Of a DNA stretch of 64,000 bases, positions 29,811 through 38,692 are shown piece by piece. The notes beneath the pieces were generated by a model. That model worked only from the letters and a program-made list of their open reading frames with translations. It had not been told where the DNA came from and did not search any database. Numbering within the stretch: position 1 is the first letter of the stretch; each line of letters opens with the position of its first letter. The position numbers were made by a program, and so were the translations under genes. The stretch is from NCBI RefSeq assembly GCF_002142155.1, contig NZ_NASD01000014.1, positions 1 through 64,000 on the forward strand. Direction: 5' to 3'. Origin of the DNA: Gilliamella apis (lineage in GTDB: Bacteria > Pseudomonadota > Gammaproteobacteria > Enterobacterales > Orbaceae).

Positions 29811-30494
29811 TTAAAAGACATCTTTGATAACTTGCACAACTCGACCGACAATATTGTATTTTTCAAAGTGAGCTTTAGGTACTTCAATTGTCGGATATTG
29901 GTCATTATTACAGATTAATATCCAGTTACCGAGTGTTAAGCGTATTTTTCTTAATAATGTAAAATTTTCATATTCTATTAAATAAATAGCGCCATCAATA
30001 ATTTCGTTTATATCGGTGTTAATAATTAAGCCATTATTATTTTCGATATCAGGTGCCATCAAATCACCTTTAGCCCAGTAAAGAATTAATTTTTTAATAT
30101 CTAAACCGCGGTGAGATGCCCAGCCCTCAATTACAGGATAATTCATGACGGGTGGTATTTCACGAACATAACGTTGATTTTGTGCTTCTTCTTTGGTTGG
30201 TAGCTGTTTTTTATAAACCGGAATACGATAGATATTTTCATTATAGACTTCATCATCGTCTTGAGGATTTAAAATTTCTAGCTTATAACCTGTAGCTAAC
30301 CAGTTAAATGATACGTTACATTTCTCGGCAATAACTTCTAAACGGGTCAATGATGGATAAGTTTTTCCTGACAAATAATCACGAATAACAGTTTCCGACA
30401 TATCACATTTTTTTGCAAAAGCAGATACAGATAAACCTTGCATTGAAGTATGGAGTCTGTCTTTAAAAGTTTTGACATTTTTATTTTTAATCAT
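29811..30494 (-). CDS. CI/LexA-like regulator with HTH and inactive S24-type domain
   Basis: This 227-residue protein has an XRE helix-turn-helix (about residues 18-70: SAFAKKCDMSETVIRDYLSG) and a C-terminal domain with the S24/LexA fold. In S24 peptidases the nucleophile Ser lies in GDSM-P; here the motif reads KGDLMAPDI, with Leu in place of Ser. The region that normally holds the general-base Lys reads TLLRKIR, with Arg at the expected place. Self-cleavage is therefore unlikely. It is probably a phage-derived repressor. No phage structural genes are nearby. The target is unknown, perhaps its own upstream region. Confidence 0.8.
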   Translation of the reverse strand: MIKNKNVKTFKDRLHTSMQGLSVSAFAKKCDMSETVIRDYLSGKTYPSLTRLEVIAEKCNVSFNWLATGYKLEILNPQDDDEVYNENIYRIPVYKKQLPTKEEAQNQRYVREIPPVMNYPVIEGWASHRGLDIKKLILYWAKGDLMAPDIENNNGLIINTDINEIIDGAIYLIEYENFTLLRKIRLTLGNWILICNNDQYPTIEVPKAHFEKYNIVGRVVQVIKDVF

Positions 30495-30908
30495 ATTTAT
30501 TTTTGTCTCGTTTTTATTTATTCATCCAGTTTTTGATTATATTGTATTTTTTATGAGTTTTATATAAGTGATTAAATGAATATTCTCAATATTGTAGTTT
30601 TTAAATATGAATATTCTTTAAAATTCGTTTTATATTTTGTTATTTTATTGAATTTTCATATAAAAACCAACATTTATTGTTTTTTTTAATAAAATTATTC
30701 CATTGCTTTTTTGTTGAGTTTCTTTGTTTTTCTGCGAGGTTGTTTTTGGGTTTATGAACTGAAAATGACTTTTTTTAGTGGTTAAGTACTGAATAAATAT
30801 GCTTAAATTACATTTTTGTCATTTTTTATCTGTTATGTTAATATTTTATTAATGCTCTTTATTTTTCGTGTAAATTTAGTTATTTTTGCTGAAATCCAAA
30901 TAAAAACG
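30495..30908. other. AT-rich intergenic region with two GAATATTC palindromes
   Basis: No gene is seen. Two copies of ATGAATATTCT (palindromic core GAATATTC at 30578-30585 and 30609-30616) lie 31 bases apart, about three helical turns, upstream of the regulator at 29811. They are plausible operators for it. The rest is T-rich and A-rich sequence without clear structure. Confidence 0.45.
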
Positions 30909-30936
30909 TTGACTAGAGCGAAAAAAAATGGATAAT
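30909..30936 (+). promoter_or_regulatory. Strong sigma70-like promoter
   Basis: TTGACT at 30909-30914 and GATAAT at 30931-30936 are separated by 16 bases. Each box differs from consensus by one base. Transcription would start near 30943 and reach the terminator at 30996-31024. Confidence 0.6.
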
Positions 30937-30942
30937 AAGCAG

Positions 30943-31024
30943 CGTAAGGATTTTTCATTGTTTTCTTTCCTTATATTCCTTATATTTCATGTTGGCCTGC
31001 ATAATTTTTATGCAGGTCTTTTTT
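30943..31024 (+). ncRNA. Candidate small RNA of about 80 nt
   Basis: A strong promoter and a strong intrinsic terminator frame a stretch of about 80 bases with no ORF or ribosome binding site. Inside, TAAGG near 30945 can pair with CCTTA further on, leaving a pyrimidine-rich single-stranded region (CATTGTTTTCTTT). The terminator stem with a long U-tract is of the kind bound by Hfq. It could also be a leader of the tatA-like gene at 31150. No known sRNA family was recognised. Confidence 0.4.
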
Positions 31025-31026
31025 TT
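30996..31026 (+). terminator. Intrinsic terminator before the tatA-like gene
   Basis: The stem CCTGCAT/ATGCAGG with loop AATTTTT is followed by TC and eight T residues. It is one of the best terminators in the window, yet it follows no annotated gene on this strand. Confidence 0.9.
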
Positions 31027-31149
31027 ATTTAAAATTAACTTGTCATGAAATCCTAGTTTAAAAAGAGTATAATTAATTCCATTATTTAAAATCTATTTGC
31101 GCAGTAATAGAATCCAAATAGAGATATATTTTTAAAAGAGGTTTTAATT

Positions 31150-31323
31150 ATGTCATTTAGCATTCCACATCTTTTGGTCTTTCTAGCTGTAGTTGTGTTA
31201 ATTTTTGGAACCAAAAAATTACGCAATTTAGGTTCTGATCTTGGCTCAGCATTAAAAGGTTTCAAAAAAGCAATGAATGATGATGAAGTTGAAACCAAAA
31301 ATGATAATAAGCTTGATAAGTAA
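31150..31323 (+). CDS. TatA/TatE-like twin-arginine translocase subunit
   Basis: This 57-residue protein has one N-terminal transmembrane helix ([17 protein letters not shown]), the hinge [14 protein letters not shown] and an amphipathic helix ([12 protein letters not shown]), which define TatA/TatE. Such proteins form the pore-like oligomers of the Tat system that exports folded proteins. It stands alone: tatB and tatC are not in the window. The next gene begins 15 bases downstream and may be co-transcribed. Confidence 0.88.
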   Translation: MSFSIPHLLVFLAVVVLIFGTKKLRNLGSDLGSALKGFKKAMNDDEVETKNDNKLDK

Positions 31324-31338
31324 TAACAAAATATTGAT

Positions 31339-32523
31339 ATGAAAACGCAATTCGATGTTGCCATTGTTGGTAGTGGGTTAGTTGGTTTAGCTACTGCTTG
31401 TGCACTAAGCAGATACGATTTAACGGTAGCCATTATTGATACTAAAGTTGATGAGTGGCAACATTTTAACGTTGATGAAATAGGCATAAGAGCGTCGGCG
31501 ATAAATGGTGCCAGTCAGAGATATTTATCTCAAATTGGTATTTGGCATAATCTTTGTGCTAGCAATCGAGTTCATTCTTTTAGTGAAATTGGTGTTTGGG
31601 AAAAGAATGGTTTAGCTCATTTATCGGCTTATGCTAAAGATTATGGTTATGAAAATCTTGGCTATATTATTGAAAATAATCTCATTGCTTACCATTTATA
31701 TCAACTTGCTCTAGCCACAGATAATATTACTATATTCAATCAGGTGGCTATAGATAATAATTATACTGATGATTATGCCTTTTTGACCTTAGCAGATAAT
31801 ACGACTTTACAAGCTAAATTGATTATTGGTGCTGATGGTGCTCATTCATGGTTACGCAGACATGAGAAAATATCAGTATTTGAGCGTAATTATATTCACC
31901 ACGCAGTGATTACTACTGTTGAAACACAATACCCTCATCAAGCATGTGCTAGACAGATTTTTTATCCGAATGGCATTGTTGCGTTTTTACCGCTTTGGCA
32001 AGCTAATAAAAGCTGTTTGGTATGGTCGACTAAACCTGCCCAAGCAGAAATTTTAACATCGTTGACTGAATCTGACTTTTGCCACGAACTGTTTAAATTA
32101 ACCGGCGATAAAGTAGGGCAATGTCAGTTGGTTAATCCACGAATGGTCTTTCCATTAAAAGCTCGCTTTGCCAAACAATTTATTAAGCACCGATTAGCTC
32201 TAATTGGTGATGCTGCACATACTATTCATCCATTAGCAGGACAAGGCGTTAATTTAGGTTTTCAAGATTCGGCATTGTTGGTGGCTACTATCAAAAAGCT
32301 TATTGATGAGCAAAAAGATATTGGTTTAATGGAAAACTTAAAATCATTCCAATTTACTCGTCGTAAAGATGCATTAGTTATGCTAACAGCCATGCGAACG
32401 ATTCAAGATATGTTTAATGGTGATAATGCCTTTAAAAAGATGGTTAGAACGGTTGGCATGAATGCTATTGATAACTTTACTCCAATCAAGAAACAGTTGA
32501 TCAAATATGCCATGCAGATTTAA
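31339..32523 (+). CDS. Ubiquinone-biosynthesis FAD monooxygenase (UbiF/UbiI/UbiH family)
   Basis: This 394-residue flavoprotein hydroxylates a ubiquinone precursor ring. The N-terminal GSGLVGLATACAL Rossmann motif, the central GADGAHSWLR motif and the C-terminal GDAAHTIHPLAGQGVNLGFQD motif are all present. The RASAINGASQRYL and LGYIIENN stretches, and the C-terminus ending QLIKYAMQI, look most like UbiF, but the paralogues cannot be told apart with certainty. It lies 15 bases after the tatA-like gene. Confidence 0.87.
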   Translation: MKTQFDVAIVGSGLVGLATACALSRYDLTVAIIDTKVDEWQHFNVDEIGIRASAINGASQRYLSQIGIWHNLCASNRVHSFSEIGVWEKNGLAHLSAYAKDYGYENLGYIIENNLIAYHLYQLALATDNITIFNQVAIDNNYTDDYAFLTLADNTTLQAKLIIGADGAHSWLRRHEKISVFERNYIHHAVITTVETQYPHQACARQIFYPNGIVAFLPLWQANKSCLVWSTKPAQAEILTSLTESDFCHELFKLTGDKVGQCQLVNPRMVFPLKARFAKQFIKHRLALIGDAAHTIHPLAGQGVNLGFQDSALLVATIKKLIDEQKDIGLMENLKSFQFTRRKDALVMLTAMRTIQDMFNGDNAFKKMVRTVGMNAIDNFTPIKKQLIKYAMQI

Positions 32524-32535
32524 TCTGTTTCTTAA

Positions 32536-32557
32536 TCCTGTAGCATTCGCTACAGGA
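32536..32557. terminator. Hairpin between the Ubi monooxygenase and the OYE gene
   Basis: The perfect 9-bp stem TCCTGTAGC/GCTACAGGA with loop ATTC lies between convergent genes. There is no clear T-tract on either side, so it may terminate weakly or protect mRNA ends. Confidence 0.55.
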
Positions 32558-32573
32558 CAATCATTAAATTAAC

Positions 32574-33614
32574 TTATTTAAAGGCGATTTGATAAGACGT
32601 TGGTATAAATGATGACGATGGAATTCGTAACGGCCAATAAGGATCCTTTAATAAACCCCGACCAATCGCAACTAAATCAGCATCCCCAGTGCTTAGCACA
32701 TAATCGGCAACATAAGGATCTTCAAGCATACCAACAGTGATAATCGGTAAATCGGTTACCTGTCTAATTGCTCGGGCTAAATAAACTTGGTAACCAGCAT
32801 GAAAATCAGGGGTATGTTTAGGATCTAGTTTTCCATCGCCACCACCACTAACATCTAAAACATCGGCACCAGCTTGAGCTAATCGTTTGGCAATTTGGCA
32901 GCCGTAATTAACATCATAACCATTAGCGCCATATTCTTGGGCAGAAAAACGAACAATCAGTGGCATATCTTTTGGCATAACTGATTTTGCAGCTTTAATA
33001 ACTTGTTCAGCGAATAATAATTTATCTTGACCATATTCATCGGTTCTTAAATTGGTTTTTGGTGAACAGAATTGGTGAATTAAATAACCATGAGCACCAT
33101 GTAATTCAATGGCATCAAAACCTGCTTCAACTGCTCGTTTGGTTGATTGTCTGAACTTTTCGATGATATCGATAATTTCATCTTTGGTTAATTCTCTTGG
33201 CATTTGGTATTGCCATTTTGGATTAGCCTCGACGTTGCCATCATAACGAATAGCGGAACAGGAAACCACATCAGATTCGCCTAACGCTTTTCGACCAGCA
33301 TGGGCAATTTGGATCGCAATTTTGCCATTTTGTGCGTGAACCCCCTCGACAATACGTTTTAACTGATCGCGTTGTTCATCATTCCATAATCCCAAACAAT
33401 TTGGTGATATTCGACCATTTGCAGCAACATTGGTCATCTCTAAAATAATTAGGCCGACACCACCAATAGCCCTAGAAACATAATGAACAAAGTGCCAATC
33501 ATTAGCTAAGCCATCTTTTGCTTGATATTGACACATAGGTGGCATCACAATGCGATTTTTGAGTGATAAATTTTTTACTTTAAATGGAGTATTAAGATAA
33601 GATATTTTTGCCAT
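32574..33614 (-). CDS. Old yellow enzyme family NADPH:flavin oxidoreductase (YqjM-like)
   Basis: This 346-residue TIM-barrel flavoenzyme has the N-terminal LKNRIVMPPMCQYQA with the Cys typical of YqjM-type (thermophilic-like) enzymes, the catalytic-site HAGRK and LHGAHGYLIHQF, and the FMN phosphate site AIGRGLLKDPYWP. These enzymes reduce activated alkenes; the physiological substrate is unknown. It is next to an MFS transporter on the same strand, with about 125 bases between. Confidence 0.88.
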   Translation of the reverse strand: MAKISYLNTPFKVKNLSLKNRIVMPPMCQYQAKDGLANDWHFVHYVSRAIGGVGLIILEMTNVAANGRISPNCLGLWNDEQRDQLKRIVEGVHAQNGKIAIQIAHAGRKALGESDVVSCSAIRYDGNVEANPKWQYQMPRELTKDEIIDIIEKFRQSTKRAVEAGFDAIELHGAHGYLIHQFCSPKTNLRTDEYGQDKLLFAEQVIKAAKSVMPKDMPLIVRFSAQEYGANGYDVNYGCQIAKRLAQAGADVLDVSGGGDGKLDPKHTPDFHAGYQVYLARAIRQVTDLPIITVGMLEDPYVADYVLSTGDADLVAIGRGLLKDPYWPLRIPSSSFIPTSYQIAFK

Positions 33615-33717
33615 AAGTAATTCCTGTTTTAATAATGGTTCAAATATTAACTATTTATATTAGCAGATAAATAATATATGGTGTTTAATACCTAAAATTT
33701 AAATGAAATAATCGCTA

Positions 33718-33741
33718 AAAAACCCCGTTCCTCAAAATTTT
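33718..33741 (-). repeat. Isolated terminal motif of the structured repeat family
   Basis: AAAAACCCCGTTCCTCAAAA on the + strand is the reverse complement of the 3' motif of the large repeats (TTTTGAGGAACGGGGTTTTT). It directly adjoins the stop of the MFS gene. Only one arm is present, so it does not form the full hairpin seen at 62835. Confidence 0.75.
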
Positions 33742-34946
33742 TAGTTTAATTTAGCCTTATGTTTAGGATTGTGAACGGTTCTAAGATAATAGATCCAACA
33801 GAGTATACCAAAGAATCCTAAAAAGGTTCCGGAAATAATTATCGCTATCCAGCCATAATTGCTATACAAGTAAGTAGAAGCAATAGAGCCTAACATACCG
33901 CCAATAAAATAACTGACCATGTAACCAGTATTCATACGGCTACGTGCTTCTGGACGAATTTGATAAATAGCATTCATATTGGATACATGGGTAACTTGCA
34001 CCGCAAAATCTAATAAGATTACACCAAAAATTAGGGCCACGAGTGAATACTCGGCAATAGATAGCGGTAGCCAAGCAGCAAGTAATAATGTCAAGCCAAT
34101 GGATGTGGCTAACCAGCCTTTTCCTTGATCTGATAATTTGCCAACGATGGGGGAACCTAATGCGCCAGCTGCGCCAGCCAAGCCGAACAAACCGATAATA
34201 AAATCAGAATAATGATAAGGTGCATCAGTTAATAAAAAGGCTAGCGGTGTCCATAATAATGAAAATAAAGCAAAGGAAATAATCGCTAACAATGACCTGA
34301 TGCGTAAAACTGCTTCTTGTTTGTACAATGAACCAATTGACAATAACAGTTGGAAATAGTTAATGTCGATGCTGTTTTTATAGGTTGGTAATGATAACCA
34401 AAGTAAGAAAGTGACTAAGGTCATAATTGATGAGGCAATCCAATAAACATAATGCCAATCGGCTATTGATGAAACAAAACCGGCAAATGTTCTACCTAGT
34501 AGAATACCTAGCAACATACCGCTCATTAGTGTGCCGACAATTTTACCTCGATGTTCGGGACGTGATAGTGTTGCTGCAAAAGGAATGAGTACTTGGGCAA
34601 CAGTCGAAAATAGGCCTGTCATTGCAGTACCTAATACCAACATCCATAAATTCTTTGATATCGCACTAATTATTAGTCCACAGATTGATAATATCATTAA
34701 TGTAAGTATTAGCTGTTTACGTTCAATTTTATCGCCGAGTGGGGTAATAAATAGTAAACCGACCGCATAACTAAATTGCGCTGCCATAATGATTAAACCG
34801 GCATGTTTAACTGCAATATGTAAATCATCAGTTATTGAGTGCAATAGTGGTTGAGCATAATAATTACTTGCGACGGTTATTCCAATGGCAAAAGCCATCA
34901 GGAATACTAACCATGCCGATAGACCTTGCGCTTGTTTGCTATTCAT
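33741..34946 (-). CDS. Major facilitator superfamily transporter
   Basis: This 401-residue membrane protein has 12 predicted helices. The loop between helices 2 and 3 reads GDKIERKQLI, the MFS motif A equivalent, and a related GKLSDQGKGW motif sits in the second half. It resembles drug/sugar efflux-type transporters of the DHA1 group. The substrate is unknown. Confidence 0.87.
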   Translation of the reverse strand: MNSKQAQGLSAWLVFLMAFAIGITVASNYYAQPLLHSITDDLHIAVKHAGLIIMAAQFSYAVGLLFITPLGDKIERKQLILTLMILSICGLIISAISKNLWMLVLGTAMTGLFSTVAQVLIPFAATLSRPEHRGKIVGTLMSGMLLGILLGRTFAGFVSSIADWHYVYWIASSIMTLVTFLLWLSLPTYKNSIDINYFQLLLSIGSLYKQEAVLRIRSLLAIISFALFSLLWTPLAFLLTDAPYHYSDFIIGLFGLAGAAGALGSPIVGKLSDQGKGWLATSIGLTLLLAAWLPLSIAEYSLVALIFGVILLDFAVQVTHVSNMNAIYQIRPEARSRMNTGYMVSYFIGGMLGSIASTYLYSNYGWIAIIISGTFLGFFGILCWIYYLRTVHNPKHKAKLN

Positions 34947-35019
34947 AATAAAAAGTTAACTAATAAATGATGGTTAATTATATATCAAAAGATGATTTGA
35001 TACTGATAGATTGTAATGG

Positions 35020-36066
35020 TTAACGAGATTGATTTAATAAATTATAAACAGGCGTAGCTAAGCCAATTTTCGCATTCTCTGAATTGAGCTTATACCAATA
35101 ACCGTTTGACTCATCCAAACACTTAGTGTTGTTTGTTATCTCACAGTAAATGGGCACAATATCTAAATGAAAATGGCTAAAGGTATGTCGAAATGCAATT
35201 AATTGTTTAGGTTTGCTGGTTTTAATACCATGGTTATCTAGCCAGTCTGTTAAGGCATGCTCGCTGGTAAATTGCGGTAAGCAATATAATCCACCCCAAA
35301 TACCGGCTGGCGGTCTTTTCTCTAGCCAAATCATATTGTCCTGTTCAAGCATTAGAAAATAGGCGGTTTTTTCAGGAATGGTCTTTTTAGGTTTTTTGGT
35401 TGGATACTGTTGCCAACTATCAGTCTTATATGCGATACATAATTGATGCAAAGGGCATAGACTACATTTAGGCTTAGAGCGAGTACAAACCATCGCGCCA
35501 ATATCCATCATGGCTTGATTAAATTTTGCAACGTTATGTTTAGGTGTCACTTGTTCACTTAATTGCCAAAGTTGATTCTCAACAATTTTATTCCCTGGCC
35601 AACCGTCAATTGCAAAAGATCGGGTTAAAACTCGCTTTACATTGCCATCAAGTATCGGGTAATGTTGATTTTGTGATAGAGATAAAATGGCACCAGCGGT
35701 TGAACGCCCAACTCCCGGCAAGGCAATCACATCTTCAAATTTAGTTGGAAATTTACCATCAAAATTCTTAGCGATAACCTGTGCTGCTTTATGTAAATTG
35801 CGTGCCCTAGCATAATAACCCAGCCCCGTCCAAAGATGTAATATGTCGTCAATTGGCGCTTTAGCTAAATCAGTAATTTTAGGGAATTGTGCAATAAAAC
35901 GCTTAAAGTATGGAATAACCGTTGCTACCTGTGTCTGTTGTAACATGACTTCGGATAACCAAACATGATAGGGGCTTTTTTCAATTTGCCATGGTAGTGA
36001 TTTTCTGCCGTACTGTTCATACCAATCAAGTACGGCATTTGCAAAATTTTTTGTCATGCTAGTCAT
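35020..36066 (-). CDS. mutY: Adenine DNA glycosylase MutY
   Basis: MutY removes adenine mispaired with 8-oxoguanine. The 348-residue protein has the helix-hairpin-helix ([14 protein letters not shown], catalytic Asp in [11 protein letters not shown]), the [4Fe-4S] cluster cysteines in [17 protein letters not shown], and the C-terminal NUDT1-like domain that reads 8-oxoG ([11 protein letters not shown]). The ATG overlaps the pheA stop by one base; an internal ATG three codons on is an alternative start. Confidence 0.97.
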   Translation of the reverse strand: MTSMTKNFANAVLDWYEQYGRKSLPWQIEKSPYHVWLSEVMLQQTQVATVIPYFKRFIAQFPKITDLAKAPIDDILHLWTGLGYYARARNLHKAAQVIAKNFDGKFPTKFEDVIALPGVGRSTAGAILSLSQNQHYPILDGNVKRVLTRSFAIDGWPGNKIVENQLWQLSEQVTPKHNVAKFNQAMMDIGAMVCTRSKPKCSLCPLHQLCIAYKTDSWQQYPTKKPKKTIPEKTAYFLMLEQDNMIWLEKRPPAGIWGGLYCLPQFTSEHALTDWLDNHGIKTSKPKQLIAFRHTFSHFHLDIVPIYCEITNNTKCLDESNGYWYKLNSENAKIGLATPVYNLLNQSR

Positions 36067-37223
36067 TACATAATAGCGGTAATTGAATCACTAGGATAAC
36101 AGCCAAGTACTTTGGTATATAAAGTGATTGCAGCTAATTCTTTAAGCGCGACTTGCATTTCATAATCATGAACATTACCTTGTAGATCAATATAAAACAT
36201 CTCTTCCCATGGTGTACCATGGATAGGTCGTGATTCAAGTTTTGTCATAACAATATTATGATTACGTAAAACGGATAGGGCATCAACTAAAGCACCAGCT
36301 TGTTGACCAGTTTTCATTAAGATCGTGGTTTTAGCTGGAATTTGCTCGGAAACTTCAATTGGCTCACGCGCTAAAACAATAAAACGAGTAATATTCTCTT
36401 TTTGATTAGCAAAATTGTGCTCAAGAACCTGTAAACCGTATAATTCTCCCCCATCTTTGTTACCCATAGCCGCAATATTAGGTTGATTTAATTTAGCAAC
36501 AGTTTCCATTGCTGATGAAGTGCTATCACAATAAACGATTTTCCAATCTGGATAATTTTCTAGGAAATTACTGCATTGTTGAAAAGGTTGCGGGTGGCTA
36601 TAAATGGTATCTATTTGTTCAAGTTTAGCGCTAGGAATGGCTAAAACGCAGTGATCAATCGGTAATGATAGTTCACCAATAATATGTAAATTGGTTTTTT
36701 GTAACAAATCATAAACTTCATTGATAGAGCCGGAACTAGAATTTTCTATTGGTAAAATTCCATAATCAACAACTTTTGATTCGACTTTTTCAAACACATC
36801 TTTAAAGGTACTGCAGCTTGATTCTGTTAACTGATCAAAGTGAGTACTCGCATAACGGCGGGTTGCCGAATGTGAATATGATCCTTTAGGTCCTAAAAAA
36901 GCAATATTTGCAGAGGAAATAGCCCCTTGATTCAGTTTTTCTTGTAAAAGTTTCTGTTGTAATAGCACTGAATCTTCAATAATAATTTGATATAAGCGCT
37001 TAATTAAAAGATCATCAAGATTATATTGTTTACCTTGTTCGATTAATGCCTTAATGAGTGAGTGTTCACGGGCTAAATCTCGCAAAGGAATGTTAGCCGC
37101 TATTTTGGCGTGAATAACTTCGGTCGAAACTTGACGTCTTTCAGCAAGGATTTCAATTAATTTTTGATCGAGTTGGTTAATTTTTTCGCGTAAAGGCAAT
37201 AAAGGATTGGCAGTCATGTTCAT
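36066..37223 (-). CDS. pheA: Bifunctional chorismate mutase/prephenate dehydratase
   Basis: PheA makes phenylpyruvate from chorismate. The 385-residue protein has the AroQ chorismate mutase helix bundle (about residues 5-95), the dehydratase domain with the GPKGSYSH and [10 protein letters not shown] motifs, and a C-terminal ACT domain ([18 protein letters not shown]) that senses phenylalanine. No pheL-like leader peptide was found upstream. raiA precedes it, as in enterobacteria. Confidence 0.96.
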   Translation of the reverse strand: MNMTANPLLPLREKINQLDQKLIEILAERRQVSTEVIHAKIAANIPLRDLAREHSLIKALIEQGKQYNLDDLLIKRLYQIIIEDSVLLQQKLLQEKLNQGAISSANIAFLGPKGSYSHSATRRYASTHFDQLTESSCSTFKDVFEKVESKVVDYGILPIENSSSGSINEVYDLLQKTNLHIIGELSLPIDHCVLAIPSAKLEQIDTIYSHPQPFQQCSNFLENYPDWKIVYCDSTSSAMETVAKLNQPNIAAMGNKDGGELYGLQVLEHNFANQKENITRFIVLAREPIEVSEQIPAKTTILMKTGQQAGALVDALSVLRNHNIVMTKLESRPIHGTPWEEMFYIDLQGNVHDYEMQVALKELAAITLYTKVLGCYPSDSITAIM

Positions 37224-37270
37224 TAATACAATAAAAAATAGATGGACAATATTATAGCAAGCAAAAAAAT

Positions 37271-37293
37271 AAAGGCACTATTAAAGTGCCTTT
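37271..37293 (-). terminator. Terminator of raiA
   Basis: The 9-bp stem AAAGGCACT/AGTGCCTTT with loop ATTAA has a T-rich tract on both strands (on the minus strand, TTTATTTTTTT). It separates raiA from pheA. Confidence 0.85.
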
Positions 37294-37320
37294 TTATTAC
37301 TTTGGAACTATCAATTAATA

Positions 37321-37647
37321 TTATTCTTCAACTACTGCATTTTTAATACTGTCAAATGCGCGACGAGATTCGCCTTTATGTTGGATTTTATTCAATTGTT
37401 TTTCCAGTTTAGCAACTAAATCATTAATTGCAGCATACATATCTAAGTGTTTAGCGGAAGCAACTAGTGGTGAACCTTTGGTTGCAATTGTTGCATCAAT
37501 AATAAATCCATCTGGTTCTTTAGATAAAATAAAGTGAGGGTTAATTAACAGTGCTCTCCATTTATCTAATTTCGAAAATTTATCTTCGAGATAGCTACGA
37601 ATTGCAGGGGTAATATCCATTTGTTTACTGGTAATGCTTAAAGTCAT
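37321..37647 (-). CDS. raiA: Ribosome-associated inhibitor RaiA
   Basis: RaiA (YfiA) binds the 30S subunit and inactivates ribosomes on entry to stationary phase or cold shock. The 108-residue protein matches the family from [21 protein letters not shown] through [19 protein letters not shown] to [10 protein letters not shown] strong GGAGGT ribosome binding site precedes the start. Upstream of pheA, as in E. coli. Confidence 0.95.
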   Translation of the reverse strand: MTLSITSKQMDITPAIRSYLEDKFSKLDKWRALLINPHFILSKEPDGFIIDATIATKGSPLVASAKHLDMYAAINDLVAKLEKQLNKIQHKGESRRAFDSIKNAVVEE

Positions 37648-37898
37648 AATTGACCTCCACTATGTTTACTTACAAATTGAGCTAATATAATTATTCTATT
37701 GATTACATTGACAAATTTTTTACATTTCGTCAATAGGTTATTTCAATTTGATTAAACTTTTTGTGAACTTTGTCTAAAATAGTGAATTTCTAGTTATGAT
37801 TAACCTTTGTGAAACTGCTTTTAAACTATTTTTTATTATATACTGTGGTTTATTTGTGTTAATTTTAAGTATAAGTTGTGTTATTTAATGAGGAATAT

Positions 37899-38636
37899 GT
37901 GAATTATTTAAATAATGTTAAGATTGTTTTAGTTGAAACTTCCCATACAGGTAATATGGGTTCTGCCGCTCGTGCAATGAAAACCATGGGATTAACTAAT
38001 TTATGTTTGGTTAATCCGATAATAAAGCCAGACTCTCAATCTATTTCATTGGCAGCTGGTGCCAGTGATATTATCAAACAGGCACAAATTTTTTCCTCTT
38101 TAGAAGAAGCTGTTGCTGATTGTTCTTTAGTTATTGGTACCAGTGCTCGGCCACGAAGTCTACAATGGCCAAATTTAACACCAAAAGAGTGCGGGGATAA
38201 AATAATTGCTGAAGCATCTCATCATGCTCAAGTAGCTTTAGTTTTTGGTCGTGAAAGGGTTGGGTTAACTAACGATGAATTACAAAAGTGCCACTTCCAT
38301 GTCGGTATTCCTGCTAATCCTGACTATAGCTCTTTAAATTTAGCAATGTCAGTACAAGTTCTTTGTTACGAAATTAGAATGTCGTTGCTGTCTGCTCAAG
38401 ACTCACCGTCACAGTTAGCTGATCAGAATATAAATGACACACAATATCCTAACGATGCGGATATTGAACGATTTTATCAGCATTTAGAGCAAACCTTATT
38501 ACAAACAGGTTTTATTAATCCTAATCATCCGGGGCAAATTATGGGGCGTTTACGAAGATTATTTACTCGTGCCCGTATTGAACAACAAGAGCTGAATATA
38601 TTAAGGGGAATTTTAACCTCGATAGATAAAAAATAG
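37899..38636 (+). CDS. trmJ: tRNA (cytidine/uridine-2'-O-)-methyltransferase TrmJ
   Basis: TrmJ is a SPOUT methyltransferase for position 32 of tRNAs. The motifs [29 protein letters not shown] and [14 protein letters not shown] are all present. I choose the GTG at 37899 as start: GAGGAA at 37890 is 5 bases before it, and the N-terminus ([15 protein letters not shown]) then matches the family. A longer in-frame version from a GTG at 37878 would place the start inside the ribosome binding region. The result is 245 residues. Confidence 0.93.
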   Translation: MNYLNNVKIVLVETSHTGNMGSAARAMKTMGLTNLCLVNPIIKPDSQSISLAAGASDIIKQAQIFSSLEEAVADCSLVIGTSARPRSLQWPNLTPKECGDKIIAEASHHAQVALVFGRERVGLTNDELQKCHFHVGIPANPDYSSLNLAMSVQVLCYEIRMSLLSAQDSPSQLADQNINDTQYPNDADIERFYQHLEQTLLQTGFINPNHPGQIMGRLRRLFTRARIEQQELNILRGILTSIDKK

Positions 38637-38643
38637 TTAGTCT

Positions 38644-38678
38644 ATCCCCTAGTAATTTTTCATTAAATCTAGGGGATT
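38644..38678. terminator. Hairpin between trmJ and cysS
   Basis: ATCCCCTAG and CTAGGGGAT pair over 9 bases around a 16-base T-rich loop, followed by TTTTAGG. It lies between convergent genes and can serve both. Confidence 0.65.
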
Positions 38679-38692
38679 TTAGGTTTATTGCA

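Noticed and set aside
37224-37320. Phenylalanine leader peptide and attenuator in front of pheA
   Set aside because: No Phe-rich short ORF is present; the only hairpin there is a simple terminator for raiA.
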